Positions 15,366 through 24,099 of a stretch of DNA of 64,000 bases are shown here, one piece after another. A model generated the notes under the pieces. That model was not told where the DNA came from. It saw only the letters and a list, made by a program, of their open reading frames with translations, and did no database searches. The stretch is from Methylomagnum ishizawai (GTDB lineage: Bacteria > Pseudomonadota > Gammaproteobacteria > Methylococcales > Methylococcaceae). The DNA is taken from the NCBI RefSeq assembly GCF_900155475.1, contig NZ_FXAM01000001.1:3358881-3422880 (forward strand), in the 5' to 3' direction. Every line of letters begins with the position of its first letter. The stretch's first letter is position 1. The position numbers and the translations under genes were made by a program.

Positions 15366-16223
15366 ATGAACCTGGTCATCGTCAGCGGACTGTCCGGCTC
15401 GGGCAAGAGCATCGCGCTGGAAACCCTGGAAGATTGCGGCTATTACTGCATCGACAACCTGCCGGTGGTGCTGTTCGAGTCCTTCGTGCGGCGGGCCTTG
15501 ATCGGCAGCCATCCGCCCCTGCACAAAGCCGCCATCGGCATCGACGCCCGCAACCAAACCGCCAGCCTCGCCCAATTCCCCTCCACCCTGGAATTGGCCG
15601 ACCAATTCGGCATCGAATGCCGCATCCTGTTCCTGCAAGCCGAATCCCACACCCTGCTCAAACGCTTCAGCGAAACCCGCCGCAAGCATCCGCTCACCAG
15701 CGCCAACCATCCCCTGAGCGAGGCCATCGAACTGGAACGCCAACTGCTGGAGCCGGTCGCCAGCCGCGCCCATCTGTTGATCGACACCACCTACACCAAT
15801 GTCCACCAACTGCGCGAATTGGTCCGGCAACGGGTGGTGGCCCAGCGGGAAAACCTGATGTCGCTGTATTTCCTGTCGTTCGGCTACAAGAACGGGATGC
15901 CGCTGGACGCCGATTTCGTGTTCGACCTGCGCTGCCTGCCCAATCCGCATTGGGAACCGGCGCTCAGGGCCAAGACCGGCAAAGATGCCGAAGTGGTGGA
16001 GTTCCTGGAACGCATCGACGATGTGCGGCAATACCTGGAAGATGTGGCGCATTTCCTGGAACGCTGGATTCCGCGCTTCAAGGCGGAAAACCGCAGCTAC
16101 CTGACCGTCGCCATCGGCTGCACCGGCGGACAGCACCGCTCGGTCTATCTGGTGGAAGCCCTGGCGGCGCGGTTCGCCTCCTCCGACCATCATTTACTGG
16201 TGCGCCACCGCGATTTGCGCTAG
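15366..16223 (+). CDS. rapZ: RNase adapter RapZ
   Basis: This 285-residue P-loop protein has Walker A GLSGSGKS at residues 8-15. In enterobacteria it delivers the sRNA GlmZ to RNase E and so tunes GlmS synthesis. The C-terminal part with IGCTGGQHRSVYLVE is the conserved sensor and RNA-binding region. ptsN and npr, which usually flank it, are not present here. Confidence 0.94.
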   Translation: MNLVIVSGLSGSGKSIALETLEDCGYYCIDNLPVVLFESFVRRALIGSHPPLHKAAIGIDARNQTASLAQFPSTLELADQFGIECRILFLQAESHTLLKRFSETRRKHPLTSANHPLSEAIELERQLLEPVASRAHLLIDTTYTNVHQLRELVRQRVVAQRENLMSLYFLSFGYKNGMPLDADFVFDLRCLPNPHWEPALRAKTGKDAEVVEFLERIDDVRQYLEDVAHFLERWIPRFKAENRSYLTVAIGCTGGQHRSVYLVEALAARFASSDHHLLVRHRDLR

Positions 16224-16274
16224 GCCGCCCCCCCATCCCCCGGCGGAAATCCGCCCCGCTAGGCATTGCATCCC

Positions 16275-17501
16275 ATGACCCCGAAATCGTCCATCCTGCT
16301 TTCCCTGTTGTTGGCCGCGGCGCTCCCGGTCCATGCCGCCCACAAGCCCTCAAAACCGGCCCCGCGCCCGGAAACTCCACCGGCGGCGGCCCCGGCGGTC
16401 AAGGCCGATACCCTGACCCTGGCCTATCTCACCCGGCAGGACGCCAACCCGCCGACCGTGCCGTTCTTCGATCCGGTCATCATCGATAGCGGCTTGCAAG
16501 GGGCGCGGCTCGGCATCCAGGATGACAACACCACCGGGCGCTTCACCCGGCAAAATTTCGTCCTGAAAGAAACGATCCTGCCGCCCGAGGGCGATGTGGT
16601 CGCGGCCTTCAAAGCCCTGGCCGCCGAGGGCCACCGCCATTTCCTGCTGGACCTGCCCGCCCCATTGCTGCTGGAACTCGCGGCCCTGCCCGAGGCCCAA
16701 AACGCCCTGCTCTATGACACCGCCAGCCGCGACGACGCCCTGCGGGCCGAATCCTGCCGGGCCAACCTGCTGCATCTCCTGCCCAGCCGGGCCATGCGGG
16801 CCGATGCCCTGGCGCAATATCTTGCTAAAAAGCGCTGGCAGAAATGGTTTTTGGCGATAGGCCCGAACGAGGGCGACAGGCTCTACGCTGCGGCGGTCCG
16901 TAGCTCGGCCAAGAAATTCGGAGCCAAGATCGTGGCGGAAAAGCCCTGGGAACACAGCTTCGACGAACGCCGCAGCCCAGAATCGGAAGTGCCGGTGTTC
17001 ACCCAGGGCGTGGATTACGAGGTTTTGATCGTGGCGGACGAATCCGGGCTGTTCGGCGATTATCTGCCCTACCGCACTTGGCAGCCCCGGCCCGTAGCGG
17101 GCACGCAAGGCTTGGTGCCGACCGCTTGGCACCACACTCACGAAGCCTGGGGCGCGTTGCAATTGCAAAACCGCTTCCGGGCGCAGGCCGGGCGCTGGAT
17201 GGCGGAAGCCGACTACGGCGCTTGGCTGGCGGTCCGCGCCATCGGCGAGGCGGCGACCCGCGCCAAATCGGTGGAATTCGAGCCGGTGAAGGCGTTCATG
17301 CTGGGCGAGCAATTCGCCCTGGCCGGGTTCAAGGGCGTGCCCTTGTCGTTCCGAAGCTGGGATCGTCAATTGCGCCAGCCGGTGTTATTGGCGGCGGAGC
17401 GTTCGCTGGTGGCGGTGGCCCCTATCGAAGGCTATTTACATCCCAGGAACGAGTTGGATAGCTTGGGGATAGACCAGGCAGAGTCGAAGTGTAAGTTTTA
17501 A
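16275..17501 (+). CDS. ABC-type substrate-binding protein of PQQ-dependent alcohol dehydrogenase systems
   Basis: This 408-residue periplasmic protein has a signal peptide (SILLSLLLAAALPVHA) and a proline/alanine-rich linker. LTLAYLTRQDANPPTVPFFD and GARLGIQDDNTTGRFT then mark a branched-chain-amino-acid-type binding fold. The same features define the family annotated as the binding protein of PQQ-dependent alcohol dehydrogenase clusters in methylotrophs. No permease or ATPase is adjacent. ATG 16275 is preferred over an upstream TTG at 16266. The annotation supports a methylotrophic host. Confidence 0.8.
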   Translation: MTPKSSILLSLLLAAALPVHAAHKPSKPAPRPETPPAAAPAVKADTLTLAYLTRQDANPPTVPFFDPVIIDSGLQGARLGIQDDNTTGRFTRQNFVLKETILPPEGDVVAAFKALAAEGHRHFLLDLPAPLLLELAALPEAQNALLYDTASRDDALRAESCRANLLHLLPSRAMRADALAQYLAKKRWQKWFLAIGPNEGDRLYAAAVRSSAKKFGAKIVAEKPWEHSFDERRSPESEVPVFTQGVDYEVLIVADESGLFGDYLPYRTWQPRPVAGTQGLVPTAWHHTHEAWGALQLQNRFRAQAGRWMAEADYGAWLAVRAIGEAATRAKSVEFEPVKAFMLGEQFALAGFKGVPLSFRSWDRQLRQPVLLAAERSLVAVAPIEGYLHPRNELDSLGIDQAESKCKF

Positions 17502-17523
17502 TACACCACGCCCCCAAATCGGA

Positions 17524-17789
17524 TATGGCGCGAGCTATTTCTACAATACCATGATCCTTGAAAGGATCGGGTTCGTTCTTGAAGAACTCGGGCAATTTGC
17601 CGAACAAAGCTTCGTCTGTGTGCCAGAAGGTCGTTTGCAGCGTGTGGCGGAGGGTTCGCGCCTTACCGTCCGCCCATTCCACCTTCACTTTTTTCCGGCA
17701 GGCGCATGGGCGCGCTGGAAACAGTTCGGTGGTGCAACCGGCCTCTTTGCGGAGAACGTCGTCATATTCTTGAAGGCTTGTTCAAACAT
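17524..17789 (-). pseudogene. Type I restriction-modification scar: hsdM 5' end joined to hsdR 3' end
   Basis: On the minus strand, ATG 17789 begins MFEQAFKN. After a frameshift the sequence continues YDDVLRKEAGCTTEL, which is the usual start of HsdM methyltransferases. About 15 residues later the frame reads EWADGKARTLRHTLQTTFW and LFGKLPEFFKNE, typical of the C-terminal part of HsdR. The middle of hsdM, any hsdS and most of hsdR are missing. This is best read as a deletion relic of a type I system, not as a functional gene. Confidence 0.75.
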
Positions 17790-17859
17790 GCGGGGGCAAT
17801 CACTCGGGTGGAAAGGGCGGCGGGCGCGGTGGGTTCCGGTGCGGAATTTGGATGGGGTG

Positions 17860-18858
17860 TTAGTCGGCTGTCCGGGATTCATCGCGGGGTAAGCAATGCC
17901 GGGCCGCGTCCAGCAGCACCTCGATTCCCGCGCCGGGTCGATTGCCGCGCTCGCCCAATTGGCGCCGCCAAATCCGCCCACCCGGCAGGCCATGGAACAA
18001 CCCCAGGAGATGGCGGGCGATACTGTGCAAGCGGGTGCCACCGGCCAGTTCCACCTCGACATAAGGCAGGAAGGCTTCCAGGATCGCGTGGCGGGACGGG
18101 ATGGGATGGTCGTCGCCATAGAACCGGGCGTCGGCCCCGGCCAGGATATAGGGGTTGTGGTAGGCCGCCCGACCGATCATCACGCCGTCGAAGCGGGCGA
18201 GGTGCGGTTCGGCTTGGTCGAGGTCGAGGAGGCCGCCGTTCAGGATGACCGCGAGGTCCGGGAAATCGGCTTTGACCCGTTCCGCCACGTCGTAGCGCAA
18301 GGGCGGGATTTCGCGGTTTTCCTTGGGCGACAAGCCCTTCAGCCAGGCTTTGCGGGCGTGGATGACGAAGGTTTGGCAACCGGCGGCGGCGACCGTGGCG
18401 ACGAAATGGGCCAGTTCCCCGTAGGAATCGCGCTCGTCGATGCCGATGCGGGTCTTGACCGTGACCGGGATCGCCACCGCCGCCCGCATGGCGGCGACAC
18501 AGTCCGCCACCAATTCCGGCTCGGCCATCAGGCAAGCCCCGAACCGGCCCCGCTGCACCCGGTCGCTGGGGCAGCCCAGGTTCAGGTTGATTTCGTCGTA
18601 GCCCCGCGCTTCGGCGATGCGGGCGCAGGCGGCGAGTTCATCCGGGTCGCAGCCGCCGAATTGCACGGCCAGCGGTTTTTCCTGCGGATCGAAGCCCAAC
18701 AGCCGGTCTTGGTCGCCATGCAGGATCGCGCCGGTGGTGACCATCTCGGTGTACAAGAGGGCGTGGCGGGAAATCAGCCGCAGGAAATAACGGCAATGGC
18801 GGTCGGTCCAATCCAGCATGGGCGCAACCGAGAGCGGATTCGCTGAAATATTTGTCAT
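17860..18858 (-). CDS. dusA: tRNA-dihydrouridine synthase A
   Basis: This 332-residue FMN enzyme reduces uridine 20/20a in the tRNA D-loop. Landmarks are VAPMLDWTDRHCRYFLR at residues 11-27, the catalytic-cysteine segment LNLGCPSDRVQRGRFGACLM, TVKTRIGID and IHARKAWL. The 5' end of dusA is a known attachment site for prophages and islands, and broken mobile-element genes flank it here on both sides. The gene itself appears intact. Confidence 0.96.
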   Translation of the reverse strand: MTNISANPLSVAPMLDWTDRHCRYFLRLISRHALLYTEMVTTGAILHGDQDRLLGFDPQEKPLAVQFGGCDPDELAACARIAEARGYDEINLNLGCPSDRVQRGRFGACLMAEPELVADCVAAMRAAVAIPVTVKTRIGIDERDSYGELAHFVATVAAAGCQTFVIHARKAWLKGLSPKENREIPPLRYDVAERVKADFPDLAVILNGGLLDLDQAEPHLARFDGVMIGRAAYHNPYILAGADARFYGDDHPIPSRHAILEAFLPYVEVELAGGTRLHSIARHLLGLFHGLPGGRIWRRQLGERGNRPGAGIEVLLDAARHCLPRDESRTAD

Positions 18859-18963
18859 ATCAAGGATTTATATGGCGTGACTGGTCCGCATCGGGAAGGA
18901 TTCGGCCTGATTCGGAACTATAATCGGGTCAAAGTCCCAGCACAAACCCGAGCATGTCCCAGC

Positions 18964-19080
18964 CATGGTCTATTCCTGCATGAGGGTGGGCGAGGCTGCG
19001 GCATCCCGTGGGATGACGTAGACCCGGAGGCGCGGACGATGCTGGTCAGGGACAGGAAGCACCCAACCGAGAAGGTTGGC
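18964..19080 (+). pseudogene. Tyrosine recombinase (integrase) remnant beside dusA
   Basis: In one frame 18964 onward reads MVYSCMRVGEA; in the next frame CGIPWDDVDPEARTMLVRDRKHPTEKVG follows. Together they match the box I region of phage integrases (an arginine in MRVGE, then W-D-D-V-D and I/VRDRKxP). A frameshift near 18993 joins the two pieces. The N-terminal arm, core-binding domain and the rest of the catalytic domain are absent. It lies about 100 bp upstream of the dusA start, which fits a decayed dusA-integrating element. Confidence 0.65.
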
Positions 19081-19123
19081 GAAATACTTCCGCCACCCGC
19101 AAGACCCGCCTGAAAAGGACTCA

Positions 19124-19357
19124 TTAAACCACCGGCTTGGTTTCCCTCCGCCACTCCCGGATAGGCGTCAAATCATCCCAGTTCAACGCGATTCCCAATC
19201 CGCCATCATCCTTGATGACCCGCAGACGGTTCTTATCCTTGGTCAAAAAAAGCACCTTGCCATAAGTCCGGGGAACGCGCAGGGCTTTCCGCGCCGCATC
19301 CTTCACGTTTTCCTTGGTTTCGACCAGCCGCGCCAGCGGTTCGTCGCCGTGGTACAT
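19124..19357 (-). CDS. Hypothetical small protein
   Basis: This 77-residue protein starts at ATG 19357, with GGGAG 5 nt upstream; an earlier ATG at 19369 is possible. The sequence is mixed charge (LARLVETKENVKDAARKALRV, then VLFLTKDKNRLRVIKDDGG) and looks soluble. No family recognised. It lies between the integrase relic and a terminator, and may be a leftover island gene. Confidence 0.45.
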   Translation of the reverse strand: MYHGDEPLARLVETKENVKDAARKALRVPRTYGKVLFLTKDKNRLRVIKDDGGLGIALNWDDLTPIREWRRETKPVV

Positions 19358-19393
19358 AATATCTCCCATGCCTCACCCATCGTCCACCACGCA

Positions 19394-19426
19394 AAAAGGC
19401 CGGGAAGGTTCCCCTCCCGGCCTTTT
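19394..19426. terminator. Bidirectional intrinsic terminator
   Basis: AAAAGGCCGGGA at 19394-19405 pairs with TCCCGGCCTTTT at 19415-19426, a 12-bp stem with a 9-nt loop and T runs on either strand. It can end transcription of the minus-strand transporter gene that stops at 19523, and anything arriving from the left on the plus strand. Confidence 0.75.
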
Positions 19427-19522
19427 CCATTCAAGCCCGCCCCATTCTACCAACCGGGCGGGCATATATACCCCCTTCCGAACATTACCACGGCAAGCCC
19501 GGAATACCGGCCCCCCGACTAT

Positions 19523-20593
19523 CTACGCCGATTTATACAGCCATACACCCCGCTGAACCATTGTAAAATCAACCAGCGAGGCTATAAGGTGCTGGACGAG
19601 GTTATAAAAGATAATCGGCAACATCACCTCCGGGTGGTCGGCTAGCGCGATGGAAACCAACACCAATCCTGTGCCGTTGTTGTTCATGCCCAAACCAAAC
19701 ATCAGCGCAACCGTGTTCGTCCGGCTAGCGTGAAAGATTCGTGCGACCAGATAGCCCGTGGCGAATGCCGACAGGCACAACGCCACCACGATCACCAGCA
19801 AAATAGCCAGGAAATCAAAATCAGGCTGGGATAATGCCTTGGGCAGGCTCAACGAGGCGTTGGAATAATTGAGCAACAGCAGAACAATATAGTTGACCAG
19901 TCTGATAGCGGATTTGGCGCTGGCAAGTCGCCGCTCGCCCATAACCCGTTGCATCAGCACACCCAACAACGAGGGCAGGACGACCCAAACGCCAAGGAAC
20001 GACACCACGCCATCGGCGGCAACCTCGTGTAAATCCTCGGAATAATCGCCCGTAGTGACGAAGCCGACCGCATGGAGGACCAGCGGGGTGAGCAAGGGAC
20101 TCAGCAAGGTGGTGGACAGCACCAAGCCTAAACTCAAAGCGAGATTACCGTCGGCGTTTTGCGCCCAAGCCGTGGAAGCACCGGCAATCGGCATGGCGGC
20201 GACCAACGCGAGACCCACCAGAATGTGCTGGACCTCTTCCGGGTTATGCCAACGCGCCATGACCAAGTTCACCCCCATGATGAAGCTCAGCGGCGTAATC
20301 AAATTACCCGCCAACCCCGCCAACAACAACTGCGGCTTGTACGCCAATTGGGCGAGTTCCCGATGTTTCACGCCTAGGCCCGCATTGAACAGCAATAACG
20401 ACAACATCACGGGTGGCAAAGAAACATCGATTTTGTTCTGTAGCAAAACAACGCTACCCAATTCAACTTCCCGCATCCAAACGCCAAATCCCGGCAGTAG
20501 CGCGGCGACAAAATAAGACGAGATAATCATCCAAATAAAGTAGTGGTGGATGAAATGGGTAAGGAGTTCGATGGGTTTTTTGATGGGATTCAT
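19523..20593 (-). CDS. BASS-family (bile acid:sodium symporter-like) transporter
   Basis: This 356-residue integral membrane protein has about nine or ten hydrophobic helices. LLFNAGLGVKHREL, AAMPIAGASTAWAQNADGN and GLGMNNNGTGLVLV resemble the conserved helix-break and sodium-site regions of the BASS family, which includes sodium-coupled organic-anion carriers. The substrate cannot be told from sequence. It lies in an accessory segment next to a truncated EamA transporter gene. Confidence 0.8.
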   Translation of the reverse strand: MNPIKKPIELLTHFIHHYFIWMIISSYFVAALLPGFGVWMREVELGSVVLLQNKIDVSLPPVMLSLLLFNAGLGVKHRELAQLAYKPQLLLAGLAGNLITPLSFIMGVNLVMARWHNPEEVQHILVGLALVAAMPIAGASTAWAQNADGNLALSLGLVLSTTLLSPLLTPLVLHAVGFVTTGDYSEDLHEVAADGVVSFLGVWVVLPSLLGVLMQRVMGERRLASAKSAIRLVNYIVLLLLNYSNASLSLPKALSQPDFDFLAILLVIVVALCLSAFATGYLVARIFHASRTNTVALMFGLGMNNNGTGLVLVSIALADHPEVMLPIIFYNLVQHLIASLVDFTMVQRGVWLYKSA

Positions 20594-20627
20594 GGATTAT
20601 TCTCGATGGGGTAGCCAAGCTTCGGGG

Positions 20628-20984
20628 CTACCGTTTGATGGCTAGCACAAGGACGCCCAAGCCCACCAGGAAAATCCCGGACCATTCCCGCAGCGATGGG
20701 CGTTCGTTGAGAAAAACCACGGCGAATAGCACTACTAGCACAAGACTGATTGTATCGACCGGGGCCACTTTGTAAGCATCGCCGATTTTCAACGCCCGGA
20801 AGTAGCATACCCACGAGGCTCCCGTCGCCAACCCCGACAGCATCAGAAACCACCATGTCCTTACGGGCAGATACAAAGGATTGCTCCATTTTCCTGTGGC
20901 ATATAGAAACCCGGCAAGAACGGCCAAAATAATGGCGGTACGGACTAAGGTTGCCAAATCGGAGTCTACGCCTTCAAGGCCAAG
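20628..20984 (-). pseudogene. EamA-family transporter fragment lacking its N-terminus
   Basis: Minus-strand frame GLEGVDSDLATLVRTAIIL..., with four hydrophobic helices and the ending FLVGLGVLVLAIKR, matches small EamA/DMT transporters of about 140 residues. The first helix that should precede GLEGVDSD is missing. Going upstream the frame meets a TGA within a few codons. Only a TTG at 20957 could start a shortened product of 109 residues. I read it as a 5'-truncated gene, probably cut by a rearrangement near 20985. Confidence 0.6.
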
Positions 20985-21284
20985 CCCACCCGCTTCCGAA
21001 CATCAGGATGGGCCTAGCCTCGTATGGCCGGACAGCTTGGTGGGATTTTCCAAATCGGATGGCGTGAGCGGTGGTCATGAACCTGGGCTCGGAGGATCAA
21101 TCGCTATTTGAGTGCGGAATTCACCTGATCCGAGTGACAAATTAGCTGATCGATCCGCAAATACATAACAGACCTTGTTTCCCTATGAAGGCATGATTCC
21201 CGGCGGGGGAAACCCGGACGCCGATGCCATTCCCCAGCGATACACCATCCCGCCCACAACGCGCCCTCATAAAGGAAAAAAGCC
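20985..21284. other. Non-coding region upstream of the secreted protein gene
   Basis: This 300-bp stretch separates the truncated EamA gene from the secreted protein gene. CCAAATCGGA occurs near 20964 and again near 21049, which may mark a rearrangement end. An AAAGGAAAAAAGCC purine-rich ribosome-binding region precedes ATG 21285. I see no RNA gene or clear promoter. Confidence 0.4.
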
Positions 21285-22178
21285 ATGAACATCCATCCGA
21301 ACCGCCCCCTCACCGCCCTGACCCTGGCCCTGGCCCTGGCCGTTGCAGGAACCGCCCATAACGTGGCACTGGCCGAGGTCTTGCCCGTCCAAAATCCCTC
21401 GTTCGAGGAACTACCGCCGGAAGTTTCCGCGAGCCTGCCGGGCGGCAACGCCACCCAACTGCCCGGCGGCATGTTCGTGGGGTCGTTGAACAACTTCCAA
21501 ATCCCCGGCTGGGAGGTCTACAACCCAGACGGCATCGGCCTGAACGGCAACTTCACACCAGGGCTGTTAAACCCGAACAACCCCGGCGTTTTCGACACCG
21601 TCTTCGACCCGGCGCAGGCACCGGACGGGCATCATGTGGCGCTGCTCTGGGGCGATCACACCCAAGTTCCCGGCCCTGGCCCCGACCCGAACGTCGCCAA
21701 CCATCCGCTGGGCTTGCAACAGACCCTGGCGGGCGTCACCCTCCAGCCCGATACCCGCTATTTGCTGAGCGTGGATGTCGGCAATATCGGTAGCGGGCTT
21801 GCCTTCCCCTTCGGCAACACGGACTTCGCGAACCTCGAGTACTTCGACCTCGACGGCTTTCCCGGCTATGCCGTGCAACTCCTGGCGGGCGCTACCATCA
21901 TCACCCAACGCGTCAACATCGGCATCCCGCTGGAAGGCAAATTCAAGCGGATATCGATGGAGGTGGCCGTGACTTCTGTCGAGGAATGGGGGGCATTGAT
22001 GGACGACCAACATCCGCTGACCATCAGGCTGGTCAATCTGAACGTCCCTGGAACCCAGAACGCCCCAGGCATCGAGGTGGACTTCGACAATGTCCGGTTG
22101 GAAACCCAACCTCTGGAAACCGGGGTTTCGCCCACGGTGTTGTGGAAACCCAAGACCTCGTTCACGACCAAGCCCTAA
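21285..22178 (+). CDS. Secreted protein with predicted beta-sandwich, unknown function
   Basis: This 297-residue protein has a signal peptide (TALTLALALAVAGTAHNVALA). The mature start LPVQNPSFEELP and repeated glycine/aspartate loops (IPGWEVYNPDG, HHVALLWGDH, DTRYLLSVDVGN) suggest a galactose-binding-like beta sandwich, as in some extracellular carbohydrate-associated proteins. A GDH...YAVQLLAG middle part and a IEVDFDNVRLET end support that fold. There is no PEP-CTERM or LPxTG anchor. The gene ends exactly where an IS remnant begins, so its native C-terminus may be lost. Confidence 0.55.
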   Translation: MNIHPNRPLTALTLALALAVAGTAHNVALAEVLPVQNPSFEELPPEVSASLPGGNATQLPGGMFVGSLNNFQIPGWEVYNPDGIGLNGNFTPGLLNPNNPGVFDTVFDPAQAPDGHHVALLWGDHTQVPGPGPDPNVANHPLGLQQTLAGVTLQPDTRYLLSVDVGNIGSGLAFPFGNTDFANLEYFDLDGFPGYAVQLLAGATIITQRVNIGIPLEGKFKRISMEVAVTSVEEWGALMDDQHPLTIRLVNLNVPGTQNAPGIEVDFDNVRLETQPLETGVSPTVLWKPKTSFTTKP

Positions 22179-22551
22179 GGAGTCTGTCGGACTTGAGTAC
22201 TGGCGAATTGACCTGAAGGGTTGTCGGGCGGCTTGTGGTCCGGTTTCCGGCTCCTTTCGCCGATGGAGGAGGCCCTGTGGCGCTGATGAGTCGCGCGACC
22301 GGCGCTTTCCGCGCCATCGGGGCGCGGTTCGCCCCCCTTCAGGCGAAGCGCAGCACGTTCATCCGCTTCAGGTTGAAGGCCAGGGTGACGAGCGTCCACT
22401 CGCCGGTGACGGCGGCCAGGCCCCGGAGCGAGAATTGGCGGAAGCCCATGACGTGCTTGATGATCCCGAGCACCGGCTCGACGGTGGATTTGCGCTTGGC
22501 GTAGCGGGCGCGTCCGTCCTTCGTCCTCAACCGCCACGCCATTTTCCTCAC
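22179..22551 (-). mobile_element. IS1182-like transposase remnant with one element end
   Basis: Minus-strand 22339-22551 encodes the last 70 residues of an IS1182/IS5-type DDE transposase. YAKRKSTVEPVLGIIKHVMGF, GEWTLVTLAFNLKRM and a stop are clear. The non-coding part to 22179 probably contains the element end; GTCTGTCGGACTT near 22183 would fit a terminal repeat. The N-terminal two-thirds and the other end are missing, so the element is dead. It abuts the stop codons of both neighbours. Confidence 0.7.
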
Positions 22552-22554
22552 CGG

Positions 22555-23244
22555 TCAGCGGGAACGGTCGGATGGCGGCGGGCCAGCCAGCATCGGCAGG
22601 GTCGCCAGGAGTTCCAATTGCCGGATGGCCCGGCGCTGGTTGGCCCAATAGCGGGCCAGCGCCAGCAAGGCCACGGCCAGCGCCGCGAGGCAGCCATAGA
22701 ACAAGGTCTTGAGTTCGGCCAGTTCGCCCTTGAGGTCGGTTTTGTGGAGGGCGGCGGCTTGGCCCGCCGCCATGGGTTGGTAGCGCCCATGCTCTTGGCG
22801 GGCCGAATCCAGCCCCAGCGTGGTGCCGGCCCGTTCGGTGTAGGCTTCGAGGGTTTGCAGGTCGTTCTTGAGCGATTCGAAGGCGCGGAGGTCTTCCAGC
22901 GCCACCTTGCCGGATTCGACGCTTTTTTCCAGCGCCTTGAGCCGGACTTCGACCGAGTCGGCCAGGAGGGCGTTGAACTTGGTTTGCAGAGCTTCCATGT
23001 GCTGGTTAAGGGCGCGGAGCCGGGTGTCGCCGCCGGTGTCCGCCGCCCATTGGGCTTCGAGATGGTTGACGAAGCCTTGGACCTGGAGGAACAGCACCAG
23101 CACCGCGGCCAGCAGGACGCCCGCCGCCAGCGCCGCGAAAATCCCGCTGGCGCGTCTTTGCGGCACCGGCAGGGCTTGCCGGACCAGGCCGCGCTGGCCA
23201 GACCGGTTAGCCACCACTCGCTTGCCTCGATATTGTTCGTACAT
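22555..23244 (-). CDS. Two-TM protein with periplasmic coiled coil, unknown function
   Basis: This 229-residue protein starts at ATG 23244 (GGGGAA upstream); longer starts have no ribosome-binding site. It has a basic N-terminus, one helix (IFAALAAGVLLAAVLVLFLQV), about 100 residues of heptad-like charged helix and a second helix (FYGCLAALAVALLALARYW). The layout resembles sensor or chemoreceptor-like input modules without an output domain. The stop lies next to the IS remnant, so an output domain could have been deleted; this is inference. Confidence 0.55.
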   Translation of the reverse strand: MYEQYRGKRVVANRSGQRGLVRQALPVPQRRASGIFAALAAGVLLAAVLVLFLQVQGFVNHLEAQWAADTGGDTRLRALNQHMEALQTKFNALLADSVEVRLKALEKSVESGKVALEDLRAFESLKNDLQTLEAYTERAGTTLGLDSARQEHGRYQPMAAGQAAALHKTDLKGELAELKTLFYGCLAALAVALLALARYWANQRRAIRQLELLATLPMLAGPPPSDRSR

Positions 23245-23346
23245 TCGGACTTCCCCGTGAGCCGTCGCGGATGGCCGCGTGCCGCGCCCAGGGTGGTTCC
23301 ATGGGGCCGCCGCCAATTTCGACCGGCAAATATCGCAGAATAGCCT

Positions 23347-24099
23347 TCATCGGTCAATTAAGGCCCGGGCCGCTTCCAGGGTCCGCTTCATGTCGCGCAC
23401 GGCGGGGTCCAGTCCGGTCATGACCGCCCGCGCCACGATGGCATGGCCGATGTTGAGTTCGTGGATATTGGAGATGCGGCAGATATCGGCGACATTGTGG
23501 TAATGCAGGCCGTGGCCGGCGTTGACGGTCAGGCCGAGTTCCCCGCCCAACCGGGCCGCCGCTTGCAAGCGTTCGAGTTCGCGCCGCCTCGCGCCGGGGC
23601 CGGCGGCATCGGCGTAATGGCCGGTATGGAGTTCGATCACGGGCGCGCCCGCCCGCGCCGCCGCTTCGATCTGGCGCGGGTCGGCGTCGATGAACAGGGA
23701 GACTTCGATGTCCGCTTCGGCCAGGGCGGCGCAAGCGTCCTTCATGCGGGCGATGTCGGCGGCGACATCCAGGCCGCCTTCGGTGGTCAATTCGGCGCGT
23801 TTCTCGGGCACCAGGCAGCAGGCGGCGGGCCTCGTTTTGCGGGCGATGGCGATCATCTCGTCGGTCACGGCCATTTCCAGGTTCAAGCGGCTGTGCAGCA
23901 GCGCCGCCAAAAGTTCGATATCGCGGTCCTGGATGTGGCGGCGATCTTCGCGCAGATGGGCGGTGATGCCGTCGGCCCCGGCCTGCTCGGCGATGAGGGC
24001 GGCTTGGACGACTTCCGGGTAGCGGGTGTGGCGGGCCTGGCGCAGCGTGGCGATATGATCGATGTTGACGCCCAGGAGGATGGGGGCTATGGCGTTCAT
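23347..24099 (-). CDS. pdxJ: Pyridoxine 5'-phosphate synthase
   Basis: This 250-residue TIM-barrel enzyme condenses 1-deoxyxylulose 5-phosphate with 3-amino-2-oxopropyl phosphate to form pyridoxine 5'-phosphate. [33 protein letters not shown] and [11 protein letters not shown] are family signatures. ATG 24099 overlaps the recO stop by 4 bp. It is the last gene of the long rnc-era-recO-pdxJ string. Confidence 0.97.
   Translation of the reverse strand: MNAIAPILLGVNIDHIATLRQARHTRYPEVVQAALIAEQAGADGITAHLREDRRHIQDRDIELLAALLHSRLNLEMAVTDEMIAIARKTRPAACCLVPEKRAELTTEGGLDVAADIARMKDACAALAEADIEVSLFIDADPRQIEAAARAGAPVIELHTGHYADAAGPGARRRELERLQAAARLGGELGLTVNAGHGLHYHNVADICRISNIHELNIGHAIVARAVMTGLDPAVRDMKRTLEAARALIDR

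Noticed and set aside
18877-19113. Intact 78-residue plus-strand gene
   Set aside because: Its recognisable part is an integrase fragment whose upstream half is in another frame; treated as a pseudogene.
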